In this document: positions 26,547 to 36,173 of the stretch, piece after piece | How the letters are laid out: each line of letters starts with the position of its first letter | How positions within the stretch are numbered: position 1 is the first letter of the stretch | NCBI GenBank assembly: GCA_902536385.1 | Contig: CACAWY010000003.1 | Coordinates: forward strand, 1 to 64,000 | Length of the DNA stretch: 64,000 bases | Direction: 5' to 3' | Origin: an uncultured Pelagibacteraceae bacterium | GTDB lineage: Bacteria > Pseudomonadota > Alphaproteobacteria > Pelagibacterales > Pelagibacteraceae | Position numbers and translations under genes: made by a program | Notes under the pieces: generated by a model | Told to the model about the DNA's origin: nothing | Seen by the model: only the letters and a program-made list of their open reading frames with translations | Databases searched by the model: none

Positions 26547-27959
26547 ATGAATCTAAGAAGTATCAGTTTTTTTTTGAGCCTATTTTGTTTCCCAATAAGT
26601 TTATTGTCATTTATAAATATATTATACTCATCCTATTTTGATTATTTTTTAAGTATAAAAGCATATTTTACAACTCTAGTTTTATCTCTTATTTTTGGTC
26701 TTTCATTTTATTTTCTTGGAAAAAAAGCCACAAAAAATTTAAATTTCATTGAGCAACTAATTTTAGTTATACTTGTATATATTATATTAGGTTTATTAAT
26801 ATCTATTCCTTTCTATCTAAGTAATTTTCAAGTTACTTTTATTGGTGCTTTTTTTGAAGCTATATCTGGATTAACAGGAACTGGTTTTTCAATTTTTAAA
26901 AATATAAAATATTTAGATCCAACATTAATACTTTGGAGATCATCGACACAATGGATAGGTGGTTTATACTTTTTACTTTTTCTAATCTTACTATTTTCTA
27001 ACAAAAACTTTAATTTTAAAATGACTAACTTAACTTATTCAGGAGAAAGCAATTTTAAATCTGAAGAAAATATAAAAAATAACATTATTAAAATATTTAT
27101 GTTCTATACTGTTTTAAGTTTTATATTATTTTCTTTACTTAATTTGTCTGGTGTACGACTTTTCAACTCTTTAAATTTAACCATGACCTTAATTTCAGGA
27201 GGTGGCTTTTTGCCATCAGATAACTTAAGTGAAATAATTTCTTCAAATTTCCAAAAGATTATTTTGATTTTTTCTTTTATTTTATCTATCTTAAATTTTT
27301 ATCTTTTATTTAATATTTTTAATAAAAAAAATTTTATTAATTATCATAAAGAAGATTTTTATCTTCTTGGATTATCTTTAGTTTTAATTTTACCAATTTA
27401 TTTTAATAACTTTGATGGTTTAAATACAATTCTCTGTGTTTTAAGTAGTATTGCTAATTCTGGAATAACTTTGGTTGAAAATGATAAAAATTTAAGTTTA
27501 TATTTTTTATTAATTACAATTATTGGTGGTTCAATCATATCTAATACATCTGGTATTAAATTGACTAGAATATATATTCTTTTAAAGATAACATCTGCAG
27601 AAATAATTAAATTAATAAGTCCTAATAGTATAATTAATAAAACAATTTTCAGTTCAGATAAAAAAATTACTGATGATAATATTAGAATTTCTTTTTTAAT
27701 TTTTATTTCTTTCTTTATTAGTTTATTTATTTTGTCTAGTTTTTTAGTTTTTGATAACATAGGGTTTGAAAGATCATTTAAACTTTCCATATTAGCCCTT
27801 ACGAATACTGTAAATTCTGAAATGTATAATTTACAAAACATAAACTTCGCAAATTTATTAATATCATCAAAAATAAGTTTAATTATCTTTATGATTATAG
27901 GAAAAATTGAGCTAATATCGTTCTTTTTAATTTTCAAAAAAATATTTTTTAAGGATTAA
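26547..27959 (+). CDS. trkH: TrkH-type potassium transporter subunit
   Basis: Start set at the ATG at 26547 (MNLRSISFF); an in-frame TTG three bases upstream is less likely. 470 residues, almost entirely membrane helices. Selectivity-filter repeats of the TrkH/KtrB family are seen: ISGLTGTGFSIF, LISGGGFLPS, SIANSGITL and ALTNTVNSE, each with the conserved Gly/Asn turn. Works with TrkA for potassium uptake. Very rich in Phe, Ile and Leu, and A+T-rich even for this genome. gpsA starts at the next base. Confidence 0.93.
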   Translation: MNLRSISFFLSLFCFPISLLSFINILYSSYFDYFLSIKAYFTTLVLSLIFGLSFYFLGKKATKNLNFIEQLILVILVYIILGLLISIPFYLSNFQVTFIGAFFEAISGLTGTGFSIFKNIKYLDPTLILWRSSTQWIGGLYFLLFLILLFSNKNFNFKMTNLTYSGESNFKSEENIKNNIIKIFMFYTVLSFILFSLLNLSGVRLFNSLNLTMTLISGGGFLPSDNLSEIISSNFQKIILIFSFILSILNFYLLFNIFNKKNFINYHKEDFYLLGLSLVLILPIYFNNFDGLNTILCVLSSIANSGITLVENDKNLSLYFLLITIIGGSIISNTSGIKLTRIYILLKITSAEIIKLISPNSIINKTIFSSDKKITDDNIRISFLIFISFFISLFILSSFLVFDNIGFERSFKLSILALTNTVNSEMYNLQNINFANLLISSKISLIIFMIIGKIELISFFLIFKKIFFKD

Positions 27960-29006
27960 ATGACAAAAATTGTAATAATTGGTGCAGGTGCAATGGGCTC
28001 AGCTTTTGCGTTACCATGCTTGGATAATAATTACGATGTTAATATTGTCGGTACTCATTTAGAAAATGATTTTATTGATGATTTTAAAGCTAATAAAAAT
28101 TTACATGCAGGATTAAAAACTAAAATACCCCAAGAAATTAAGGTTTTTAAATTTGATAAATTTGATCAGGTGCTAAAATCAAACGTTGATTTAATAGTTC
28201 TTGGAATAAGCTCAAAAGGTATAGAATGGGTAGCAGATCAATTATTTAGGATTTATAGAGAAAAACAAATTCCTAATTTATTAATGCTTACAAAAGGTTT
28301 GAGCGTTCATAAAAATAACTATGAGCTACTAGTAGATAAACTTCAGAGATTATTGTTGGAAAAGGGAATTACAAAAACAAATATTTCAGCAGTAGGAGGT
28401 CCTTGTCTCGCAGCGGGATTGGCAAATAGAGTTCACAGTAGCGTAGTTATTGCAAATAAAGATATAAAAACTGCAAAAAAAATAGCAGATATGTTAAATA
28501 CTAATTACTATCATACTTCGTTTTCAGAAGATTTAAACGGAGTAGAAGTATCTGCAGCTATAAAAAATATTTTTTCTATGGCAGTTGGAGCTGCAAGGGG
28601 CTTATGTAGCAAAAATATTTCAGATGAGGTAAGAGAAAAGAATTATTTAAATACTGCCTCAGCTTTAATTAAGCAATCAATTCATGAAATGGAAATATTT
28701 GTTGAATACTTAAAAGGTAAAAAAGAGACAGTTAAAGGTTTAGCGGGTTTGGGTGATCTATATGTTAGTTCTGGTGGAGGCAGAAACGCTAAGATGGGGT
28801 ATTACATCGGTGAAGGTTTAACCTTTTCAGAAGCAAAAAAAAAAAAAATGCAAAAAGTTACTGTTGAAGGTGCAGACTTAGCATTAGAGATTGCTAAAAA
28901 AGTAAATGAGGATTTTGATGAAAAAAAATTACCTTTAATGCTTAGTATGATTAATGCTATTGTTGAGGATAAAAAACTTGAATTCAATTGGGAAGCATTT
29001 AGATAA
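27960..29006 (+). CDS. gpsA: Glycerol-3-phosphate dehydrogenase [NAD(P)+]
   Basis: 348 residues. Rossmann start IVIIGAGAMGSAFALPC, the KGLS segment, GGPCLAAGLA, the catalytic Lys in AAIKNIFSMAVG and LAGLGDLYVS follow the GpsA order. It interconverts DHAP and glycerol-3-phosphate. A TAATG overlap with glpK and a glycerol importer downstream suggest that here it may also run in the oxidising direction, feeding glycerol carbon into central metabolism; no membrane GlpD is present in the window. That direction is inference. Confidence 0.9.
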   Translation: MTKIVIIGAGAMGSAFALPCLDNNYDVNIVGTHLENDFIDDFKANKNLHAGLKTKIPQEIKVFKFDKFDQVLKSNVDLIVLGISSKGIEWVADQLFRIYREKQIPNLLMLTKGLSVHKNNYELLVDKLQRLLLEKGITKTNISAVGGPCLAAGLANRVHSSVVIANKDIKTAKKIADMLNTNYYHTSFSEDLNGVEVSAAIKNIFSMAVGAARGLCSKNISDEVREKNYLNTASALIKQSIHEMEIFVEYLKGKKETVKGLAGLGDLYVSSGGGRNAKMGYYIGEGLTFSEAKKKKMQKVTVEGADLALEIAKKVNEDFDEKKLPLMLSMINAIVEDKKLEFNWEAFR

Positions 29007-30487
29007 TGAAAAAATTTATAATTTCAATTGATGCCGGAACAACATCAAATAGATCAATTCTTTTTGATCTAAAAGGTAAACCAATTTTTTCATCACAAAA
29101 AGAATTTACTCAATATTTTCCCAAAAGTGGATGGGTCGAGCATGATCCCGATGAGATATGGAGAACAACCGTTAAAACTTTAAAAGATGTCATTCAAAAA
29201 GCAAAAAAGTTAAAAGGAGAAATTTTAAGTATAGGTATTACAAATCAAAGGGAAACCACAGTTTTATGGGATAAAAAAACTGGCCAGCCCGTTTATAAAG
29301 CGATTGTATGGCAAGATAGAAGACAAGAAGAATTTTGTAAAAAACTTAGAAAACAAAATAAGGATACGATGATTTTTAATAAGACTGGGCTGCTTATCGA
29401 CTCTTATTTTTCCGGAACTAAAATCAAATGGATTTTAGATAATGTGCCAAAAGCAAGACAATTAATGAATAAAAAACAGTTATTGTTTGGAACAATTGAT
29501 AGTTTTTTAATATGGAAACTTACAAAAGGTAAAGTTCACGCAACAGATGCCACTAACGCTAGTAGAACAATGATTTATAATATATCATCTAATAAATGGG
29601 ATGATACAATATTAAACTTACTTAAAATTAAAAAACATATCTTACCTGAAGTAAAAGATTGTGCAGACGATTATGGACAAACTCATTCATCGATTACCAG
29701 AAAATCAATACCTATAAATGGTGTAGTTGGAGATCAACAATCAGCAACTATTGGTCAATGTTGTTTCGAACCAGGGTCTTTAAAGAGTACATATGGTACG
29801 GGAGCTTTCGTTTTATTAAATACAGGTTCAAAGAAAATTTATTCTAAAAATCGATTATTGACGACAATAGCTTATAGGATTAAGGGCAAAACAACATACG
29901 CTATGGAAGGCTCAATCTTTATTGCTGGAGCAGGGGTCCAATGGTTAAGAGACAGAATGAAATTTTTTAAAAAAGCACCTGAAACAGAAAAAATAGTAAA
30001 GTCACTCAATAATAATAATGACATTTATTTAGTCCCCGCATTCACTGGATTAGGAGCGCCTTACTGGGATGCCAATGCTAGAGGTGTTTTAAGTGGCATT
30101 ACAAGGGATACAAGCCCTAAAGAAATAGTTAGAGCTACTATAGAAGCAGTAGCTTATCAAACTTTTGATCTCTTCGAAGCCATGAAACATGATGGTCTCA
30201 GACCCAAAATAATGAAAGTAGATGGTGGCATGGTTATGAATAATTGGTTCTCTCAATTTTTATCAGACATCGTAAATGTAAAAGTTTTAAGACCTAAAGT
30301 TCAAGAGACAACAGCTTTAGGCGCAGCTTTTATAGCTGGTTTACAAATTGGCGTATATAAATCATTAAAAGATATTTCAAAAAATTGGCATTTAGATAAA
30401 AAGTTTTCTCCAAAAATAAAAAATAAATCTAGATCGACGCTTATTAAAGGTTGGGAAAAAGCGGTTAAGCGTGCTTTAATAAATTAA
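29006..30487 (+). CDS. glpK: Glycerol kinase
   Basis: 493 residues of the FGGY kinase family. N-terminal phosphate loop SIDAGTTSNRSILFD, SIGITNQRETTVLWD, IVWQDRR, GVVGDQQSATIGQ (catalytic Asp), STYGTGAFVLLNTG and FTGLGAPYWD are glycerol-kinase specific. Phosphorylates glycerol brought in by the adjacent importer. Coupled to gpsA by TAATG. The IIAGlc/FBP regulatory motifs known in E. coli cannot be judged by eye. Confidence 0.97.
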   Translation: MKKFIISIDAGTTSNRSILFDLKGKPIFSSQKEFTQYFPKSGWVEHDPDEIWRTTVKTLKDVIQKAKKLKGEILSIGITNQRETTVLWDKKTGQPVYKAIVWQDRRQEEFCKKLRKQNKDTMIFNKTGLLIDSYFSGTKIKWILDNVPKARQLMNKKQLLFGTIDSFLIWKLTKGKVHATDATNASRTMIYNISSNKWDDTILNLLKIKKHILPEVKDCADDYGQTHSSITRKSIPINGVVGDQQSATIGQCCFEPGSLKSTYGTGAFVLLNTGSKKIYSKNRLLTTIAYRIKGKTTYAMEGSIFIAGAGVQWLRDRMKFFKKAPETEKIVKSLNNNNDIYLVPAFTGLGAPYWDANARGVLSGITRDTSPKEIVRATIEAVAYQTFDLFEAMKHDGLRPKIMKVDGGMVMNNWFSQFLSDIVNVKVLRPKVQETTALGAAFIAGLQIGVYKSLKDISKNWHLDKKFSPKIKNKSRSTLIKGWEKAVKRALIN

Positions 30488-30589
30488 TACACTTCGTAGT
30501 TGAAATTATTTAATTTTACTCTCTGTACATTGTAGTTGATTTTTGGTTCAATATTAAATCATTAAAAACAACAATGGGGGAAATATAAA

Positions 30590-32320
30590 ATGTTTAAAAC
30601 ATTAAAAACTTTCTTAGCTATTGCTGTATCATTTTCAATCGTAACTATTTCTAACGCATTTGCAGACGGTCATATGGCTGCAATTAAGAAATGGTCTAAT
30701 GGAGAATTTAGCCTTTCAACACTTTCATCTAAAGAAAGAGAGAAAGAGCTAGAGTGGTTCCACAATGCTGCAAAGCCTTTCAAAGGAATGTCTATCAAAG
30801 TATTGTCTGAAACTATTCCAACGCACGAGTATGAGTCAAAAGTTTTAACAAAAGCTTTTGAAGAGATCACTGGGATTAAAGTTAATCACCAGTTACTTGG
30901 TGAAGGTGACGTAGTAATGGCTGTTCAAACACAAATGCAAACTAACGTAAGTATTTACGACGCTTATATCAATGACTCAGATTTGATTGGTACTCACGCT
31001 AGAATGCAACAAGCTGTTAATTTAACGAAATGGATGGCTGGAGAAGGTAAAGACGTTACTTTACCAACTTTAGACTTAGATGATTTCATTGGTAAACAGT
31101 TTACTACAGGTCCAGATGGTGACTTATACCAAATGCCTGACCAACAATTCGCTAACCTTTATTGGTTTAGAAAAGATTGGTTTGACAGACCTGAAATTAA
31201 AAAAGGGTTTAAAAAGAAATATGGCTACGATTTAGGCGTACCTCTAAATTGGTCTGCTTATGAAGACATCGCTAAATATTTTTCTGAAGATGTGAAAAAT
31301 ATTGATGGTGTTCGAATTTATGGTCACATGGACTACGGTAAGAGAGCTCCCGACTTAGGTTGGAGAATGACTGACGCGTGGTTATCAATGGCTGGAGCAG
31401 GTGATGTAGGAAAACCTAATGGAATACCAGTGGACGAGTGGGGAATTAGAATGGAAAAAGGTTCTTGTAACCCTGTTGGAGCTTCAGTAACAAGAGGTGG
31501 AGCTGCTAATGGTCCTGCTGCTGTATACGCAATTAGAAAATGGGATGAGTGGTTAAGAAATTACGCTCCTCCAGGTGCTGCGGCTATGGACTTCTACCAG
31601 TCTTTACCGTCACTATCTTCTGGAAACGTTGCTCAGCAAATATTCTGGTACACAGCGTTCACAGCTTCTTTAGTAGGAAAAAATCCTAACAACAAAGTTG
31701 TTGATGCTAATGGAATGCCGTTATGGAGAATGGGTCCATCACCAAAAGGACCTTATTGGGAAGAAGGCATGAAGCTTGGATATCAAGATGCTGGATCATG
31801 GACTTTATTTAAGTCTACACCAGTTAAAAATAGAAAAGCTGCATGGCTGTACGCTCAATTCGTTGTATCAAAAACAGTAGACCTTAAGAAAAGTCACGTA
31901 GGTTTAACTATCATCAGAGATAGTTCAATAGACCACAAATCTTTCACAGAAAGAGCGCCAGCACTTGGCGGACTTGTTGAGTTCTACAGATCAAATAACA
32001 GAAATATTTGGTCACCAACAGGTGTTAACGTTCCGGATTATCCGAAATTAGCACAAATCTGGTGGCAACAAATTGGAGATGTAAACTCAGGTGCGTTTAC
32101 TCCACAACAAGCTATGGATCGTCTTGCTGAAGAGATGGACTTAGTTATGTCTCGTATGGAAGCTGCTGATAAAGGTAGCAATGCATACGGTGGATGTGGA
32201 CCAAGACTTAATAAACCAAGAGAAGCTTCTTATTGGTTAAATAAGAAAGGTTCACCGAAAGCTAAACGTAATGAGAAACCTCAAGGAAAAACTGTTCCAT
32301 ACGCGAAAGCTTGGAAATAG
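30590..32320 (+). CDS. glpV: Periplasmic binding protein of a GlpV-type glycerol ABC transporter
   Basis: 576 residues with a signal peptide (cleavage near NAFA-DGH, residue 25) and the large family-1 binding fold of GlpV from rhizobia. A strong GGGGGAA-like ribosome site (TGGGGGAAAT) lies upstream and codon use is richer in GC than neighbours, as expected for a highly expressed SBP. Typical features: TGIKVNHQLLGEGDVV, WFRKDWFD, MGPSPKGPYW, and DAGSWTLFK. The gene is followed by a strong hairpin and then both ATPases, two permeases and a DUF2160 protein, the same set as glpSTPQUV of Rhizobium leguminosarum (order rearranged). Glycerol is inferred from family and from glpK. Confidence 0.9.
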   Translation: MFKTLKTFLAIAVSFSIVTISNAFADGHMAAIKKWSNGEFSLSTLSSKEREKELEWFHNAAKPFKGMSIKVLSETIPTHEYESKVLTKAFEEITGIKVNHQLLGEGDVVMAVQTQMQTNVSIYDAYINDSDLIGTHARMQQAVNLTKWMAGEGKDVTLPTLDLDDFIGKQFTTGPDGDLYQMPDQQFANLYWFRKDWFDRPEIKKGFKKKYGYDLGVPLNWSAYEDIAKYFSEDVKNIDGVRIYGHMDYGKRAPDLGWRMTDAWLSMAGAGDVGKPNGIPVDEWGIRMEKGSCNPVGASVTRGGAANGPAAVYAIRKWDEWLRNYAPPGAAAMDFYQSLPSLSSGNVAQQIFWYTAFTASLVGKNPNNKVVDANGMPLWRMGPSPKGPYWEEGMKLGYQDAGSWTLFKSTPVKNRKAAWLYAQFVVSKTVDLKKSHVGLTIIRDSSIDHKSFTERAPALGGLVEFYRSNNRNIWSPTGVNVPDYPKLAQIWWQQIGDVNSGAFTPQQAMDRLAEEMDLVMSRMEAADKGSNAYGGCGPRLNKPREASYWLNKKGSPKAKRNEKPQGKTVPYAKAWK

Positions 32321-32340
32321 TAAGAGGTTAATCTAAATTG

Positions 32341-32370
32341 AAAAGGGGGCACTAGCTGCCCCCTTTTTTT
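32341..32370 (+). terminator. Hairpin with T-run between glpV and glpS
   Basis: GGGGGCA (32345-32351), loop CTAGC, TGCCCCC (32357-32363), extended by AAAA/TTTT and followed by a run of seven T. It is a textbook intrinsic terminator, but the operon continues 19 bases downstream, so it likely allows partial read-through: abundant binding protein, less membrane complex. Confidence 0.88.
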
Positions 32371-32388
32371 AAAACTAAATTTTAAATT

Positions 32389-33453
32389 ATGAGTCTAGAA
32401 CTAAAAAATGTAGAAAAAAAAGTTGGAATAGATACTCATATTCATCCTACAAGTATTAAATTAGAAAAAAATACCATAAACGTACTGCTCGGTTCCACAC
32501 TAGCTGGCAAGACAACATTAATGCAAATAATGGCAGGGTTAGATAAACCAACCTCAGGTGAGATATGGTTTGACGGAAAAAATGTTACAGGTATGAAAGT
32601 ACAAAAAAGAAATTGTTCTATGGTTTATCAGCAATTTATTAATTATCCAAATTATACGGTTTATGAAAATATTGCTTCTCCGCTAGCAATATCGGGAGTC
32701 AAAAATGATGAGATTAAACAAAGAGTAGGAAAGGTGGCTGAACTTTTAAAATTATCAGCAATGTTAAATAAAAAACCTGACGAATTATCAGGCGGACAAC
32801 AACAAAGAACTGCATTAGCAAGAGCTTTAGTAAAGGATTCAGATTTAATTTTGTTAGATGAACCTTTAGCAAATCTAGATTTTAAACTAAGAGAGGAATT
32901 GAGAGAGGAATTACCAAAATTATTCGAAGATAGAGACTGTATAGTTGTTTATGCAACAACAGAGCCATCTGATGCTCTGATGATTGGGGGGAATACAGCA
33001 ACACTATTAGAAGGTAAAGTTATTCAATACGGCAAAACGCTAGAGGTTTATAATAGACCTGAAAATTTAATTTCAGCTAAAGTTTTTAGTGATCCACCGA
33101 TGAATATAGCTGAGATTATAAAAAGTGGAGATAATTGTAAATTTTCTGATAATGATGTTCAATGGAAATCATCAGCAAAAATTAAAGATGGTACTTATAT
33201 AATAGGTATAAGACCTCATAATATTACAACTTATAAAGAGGGAAATAATTCAGTTGAAATTAATGGCAAGGTTCAAATTTCTGAACTTAGCGGGTCAGAA
33301 AGCTTAATACACTTTACTAATGGAAGTTTAAACTGGGTTTCATTATCAAATGGAACTCAACAAAAAAATGTTGGAGAAGATACTAAACTTTACATGAACA
33401 CGGATGAGTTTTTATACTTTGATCAAAATAATAGATTGGTAAACAATGGCTAA
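32389..33453 (+). CDS. glpS: Glycerol ABC transporter ATPase GlpS, degenerate H-loop
   Basis: 354 residues, MalK/UgpC-like. Walker A GSTLAGKT (35-42), signature LSGGQQQR (133-140), Walker B LILLDE (153-158) and a TOBE-like C-terminal domain. The H-loop histidine is replaced: VYATTEPSDAL has Thr191 where VTHD is usual. Its partner GlpT has the histidine but lacks the LSGGQ signature, so the two complement each other into one normal and one degenerate ATP site. Overlaps glpT by eight bases. Assigned by family resemblance to rhizobial GlpS. Confidence 0.88.
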   Translation: MSLELKNVEKKVGIDTHIHPTSIKLEKNTINVLLGSTLAGKTTLMQIMAGLDKPTSGEIWFDGKNVTGMKVQKRNCSMVYQQFINYPNYTVYENIASPLAISGVKNDEIKQRVGKVAELLKLSAMLNKKPDELSGGQQQRTALARALVKDSDLILLDEPLANLDFKLREELREELPKLFEDRDCIVVYATTEPSDALMIGGNTATLLEGKVIQYGKTLEVYNRPENLISAKVFSDPPMNIAEIIKSGDNCKFSDNDVQWKSSAKIKDGTYIIGIRPHNITTYKEGNNSVEINGKVQISELSGSESLIHFTNGSLNWVSLSNGTQQKNVGEDTKLYMNTDEFLYFDQNNRLVNNG

Positions 33454-34510
33454 AATAACTTTAAAAGATTTAAGTCACAGCTATTTAGAGCAACAGAATA
33501 ATAATTCTGACTGGGCTTTAAGAGATGTTAATATTGATTGGAAAGACGGTGGAGCTTATGCTCTTTTAGGACCATCTGGTTGTGGAAAGACAACTTTATT
33601 AAATATTATTTCAGGCTTACTAAATCCAACGAAAGGCAGTGTTTTATTTGATGATAAAGATATGACATCACTTAACCCTGTCGAAAGAGATATTGCTCAA
33701 ATATTTCAGTTTCCAGTTATTTACGACACAATGTCAGTTTACGATAATTTAGCTTTCCCTTTAAAAAATAGAGGTCTCTCTGATTCACAGATTGCATCTA
33801 AAGTTAAAGAAATAGCTGAGATGCTTGAGTTAACAACTACTCTGAACAATAGAGCATCCGGCTTAACAGCTGATGGTAAGCAAAAAATTTCCTTAGGTAG
33901 AGGACTTGTCAGATCAGATGTAAATGTAATTATGTTTGATGAACCATTAACTGTTATAGATCCACATTTAAAATGGGTTTTAAGATCTAAATTAAAAGAA
34001 TTACACCAAAAAATTAATCGTACTATGATTTATGTGACACATGATCAAACAGAGGCTTTAACTTTTGCAGATCAAGTTGTTGTCATGCATGAAGGTCAAA
34101 TAGTCCAAACCGGAACACCCGTTGAATTATTTGAGAAACCCAAACATACTTTTGTTGGACATTTTATCGGTTCGCCTGGAATGAATATACTTCCTTGTGA
34201 AATTAAAAATGGTGAAATAAATTTCAGCGGTCAAAAAATACAAAGTCATAAAGCTATAAAAAAATCAAATTTTAGTAAAACTCAAATAGGTATAAGACCT
34301 GAATTTATAAATTTTTCAAAAAATGGAATTCCAGTTAAAATTAAAAGAGTAAGTAATACTGGAAGACATAAAATTGTTGATACAGAATGTAATGGAGGAA
34401 ACATCAAAATATTATCTAACGCTTCAACTGAAATTCCAAGTGAAAGCGCTCATATAACTTTCAATCAAAAATATACTTATGTTTATGGAGACAACTGGAT
34501 TATTGAATAA
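33446..34510 (+). CDS. glpT: Glycerol ABC transporter ATPase GlpT, degenerate signature motif
   Basis: 354 residues. Walker A GPSGCGKT (42-49), Walker B VIMFDE (161-166) and H-loop VTHD (His199) are intact, but the LSGGQ motif reads LTADGKQ (140-146). The Q-loop region FQFPVIYDTMSVYDN is typical. The partner of GlpS in a heterodimeric motor (see glpS). This GlpT is not the glycerol-3-phosphate antiporter of E. coli that bears the same name. Ends overlapping the permease start by one base (TAATG). Confidence 0.88.
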   Translation: MAKITLKDLSHSYLEQQNNNSDWALRDVNIDWKDGGAYALLGPSGCGKTTLLNIISGLLNPTKGSVLFDDKDMTSLNPVERDIAQIFQFPVIYDTMSVYDNLAFPLKNRGLSDSQIASKVKEIAEMLELTTTLNNRASGLTADGKQKISLGRGLVRSDVNVIMFDEPLTVIDPHLKWVLRSKLKELHQKINRTMIYVTHDQTEALTFADQVVVMHEGQIVQTGTPVELFEKPKHTFVGHFIGSPGMNILPCEIKNGEINFSGQKIQSHKAIKKSNFSKTQIGIRPEFINFSKNGIPVKIKRVSNTGRHKIVDTECNGGNIKILSNASTEIPSESAHITFNQKYTYVYGDNWIIE

Positions 34511-35376
34511 TGAATAAAACAATTAATCAAAAAGCTTGGTATTTTGTAATTCCCGTATTTGTTCTTGTTGCATTTAATGCAGCTATTCCGTTAATGACAG
34601 TGGTAAATTATTCATTTCAAGAAACTTTTGGAAACAACGTATTTGCTTGGGAAGGCACGCGATGGTTTAAACAAATTTTGTTATCTGAAAGATTTCATGC
34701 TTCACTAGGTAGACAATTTGCTTTTACTTTTATAATACTCCTAATACAAATACCTCTAGGAATTGCCATTGCACTTACAATGCCAAAAAAAGGATGGGGT
34801 GTACCAGTATGTTTGATTTTAATGTCTATGCCGCTTCTAATTCCTTGGAATGTTGTTGGCGCTATGTGGAATATCTTTGCACTCCCAGATATTGGTTTTC
34901 TTGGTCATTCATTAAACGCAATGGGTTTTGATTATAACTTTACACAGCAACCCGGCGATGCATGGTTCACAACAATATTAATGGATGTTTGGCATTGGAC
35001 TTCTTTAGTTGTTCTTTTATCTTATGCAGGACTTAACTCTATTCAGCCCGCATACTATCAAGCTGCGGAAATTGATGGTGCCAGTAGGTGGGCAACTTTT
35101 AGATATATTGAACTACCAAAAATGAAAAAAGTTTTAACTTTAGCGATTTTATTAAGATTTATGGATAGTTTTATGATTTACACTGAGCCATTTGTACTAA
35201 CAGGAGGTGGGCCAGGAAATACTACAGCATTTTTATCTATTGACTTAGTTAAAATGGCTTTGGGTCAATTTGATTTAGGACCAGCGGCTGCGATGTCATT
35301 AATATATTTCTTTATTGTACTTTTAGTTTGTTGGGTATTTTATAATTTAATGATGAAAAATGAGGCGCAGTCATGA
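34510..35376 (+). CDS. glpP: Glycerol ABC transporter permease GlpP
   Basis: 288 residues with six predicted helices (first at about 11-32, FVIPVFVLVAFNAAIPLMTVV in shorter terms FVLVAFNAAIPLM). The cytoplasmic coupling EAA loop is YYQAAEIDGASRWATFRYIELP. A MalF/UgpA-type subunit without a large periplasmic insertion. Overlaps the next permease start by four bases (ATGA). Named from rhizobial GlpP; not the Bacillus antiterminator GlpP. Confidence 0.88.
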   Translation: MNKTINQKAWYFVIPVFVLVAFNAAIPLMTVVNYSFQETFGNNVFAWEGTRWFKQILLSERFHASLGRQFAFTFIILLIQIPLGIAIALTMPKKGWGVPVCLILMSMPLLIPWNVVGAMWNIFALPDIGFLGHSLNAMGFDYNFTQQPGDAWFTTILMDVWHWTSLVVLLSYAGLNSIQPAYYQAAEIDGASRWATFRYIELPKMKKVLTLAILLRFMDSFMIYTEPFVLTGGGPGNTTAFLSIDLVKMALGQFDLGPAAAMSLIYFFIVLLVCWVFYNLMMKNEAQS

Positions 35377-36173
35377 AAAAATACAAATGGTTAGTACCTA
35401 CATTATATATAATTTTTTTAATGCTACCGATCTATTGGTTAATTAATATGTCATTTAAGACAACTACTGAAATAATAAATACATATTCTTTATGGCCACA
35501 AAAATTTACAACAGAGAATTATGTAAAAATATTTACAGACAGTACTTGGTACATGGGTTATATAAATTCAATTACATACACAGTATTTAATACTATTATT
35601 TCAGTAGCAGCCGCCTTACCTGCAGCTTACGCATTTTCAAGATATAAATTTTTAGGTGATAAGCATTTATTTTTTTGGTTGTTAACAAATAGAATGGCTC
35701 CACCAGCAGTTTTTGCTTTGCCATTTTTCCAGTTTTATTCATCTGTTAATTTATTTGATACCCATATTGCTGTTGCTTTATCGCATTGTTTATTCAATAT
35801 ACCTTTAGCAGTATGGATCTTAGAAGGATTTATGTCTGCAGTTCCAAAAGAATTAGACGAAACAGCTTATGTGGACGGGTATTCTTTTGGCAGATTTTTC
35901 TTTAAAATATTCGTGCCAACTATTGCAGCTGGGATAGGTATAACTATGTTTTTCTGCTTTATGTTTTCCTGGGTTGAGCTTTTATTAGCGAAAACACTAA
36001 CAGCCACTGCTGCAAAACCAATAGCAGCTACTATGACTAGAACGGCAAGTACCTCGGGATACGAACTGGGTTTATTAGCTGCAGCAGGAACTTTGACAAT
36101 AATTCCAGGAGCAATAGTAATTTACTTTGTTAAAAATTATATCGCTAAAGGATTTGCGATGGGAAGAGTTTAA
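35373..36173 (+). CDS. glpQ: Glycerol ABC transporter permease GlpQ
   Basis: 266 residues, MalG/UgpE-like, with six helices; the coupling loop reads ELDETAYVDGYSFGRFFFKIF. NRMAPPAVFALPFF is a conserved periplasmic-edge segment of carbohydrate permeases. One-base TAATG overlap with glpU. This is the rhizobial-type GlpQ permease, unrelated to glycerophosphodiester phosphodiesterase GlpQ. Confidence 0.88.
   Translation: MKKYKWLVPTLYIIFLMLPIYWLINMSFKTTTEIINTYSLWPQKFTTENYVKIFTDSTWYMGYINSITYTVFNTIISVAAALPAAYAFSRYKFLGDKHLFFWLLTNRMAPPAVFALPFFQFYSSVNLFDTHIAVALSHCLFNIPLAVWILEGFMSAVPKELDETAYVDGYSFGRFFFKIFVPTIAAGIGITMFFCFMFSWVELLLAKTLTATAAKPIAATMTRTASTSGYELGLLAAAGTLTIIPGAIVIYFVKNYIAKGFAMGRV

Noticed and set aside
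27398-27937. 179-residue open frame antisense to trkH
   Set aside because: Long, but it mirrors a clear potassium transporter gene, is low complexity (Lys/Ile) and has no plausible start signal.
34510-36173. Assignment of the glpT/glpP/glpQ names to the E. coli or Bacillus proteins of the same name
   Set aside because: These are an ATPase and permeases of the rhizobial-type importer; the antiporter, antiterminator and phosphodiesterase families do not match.
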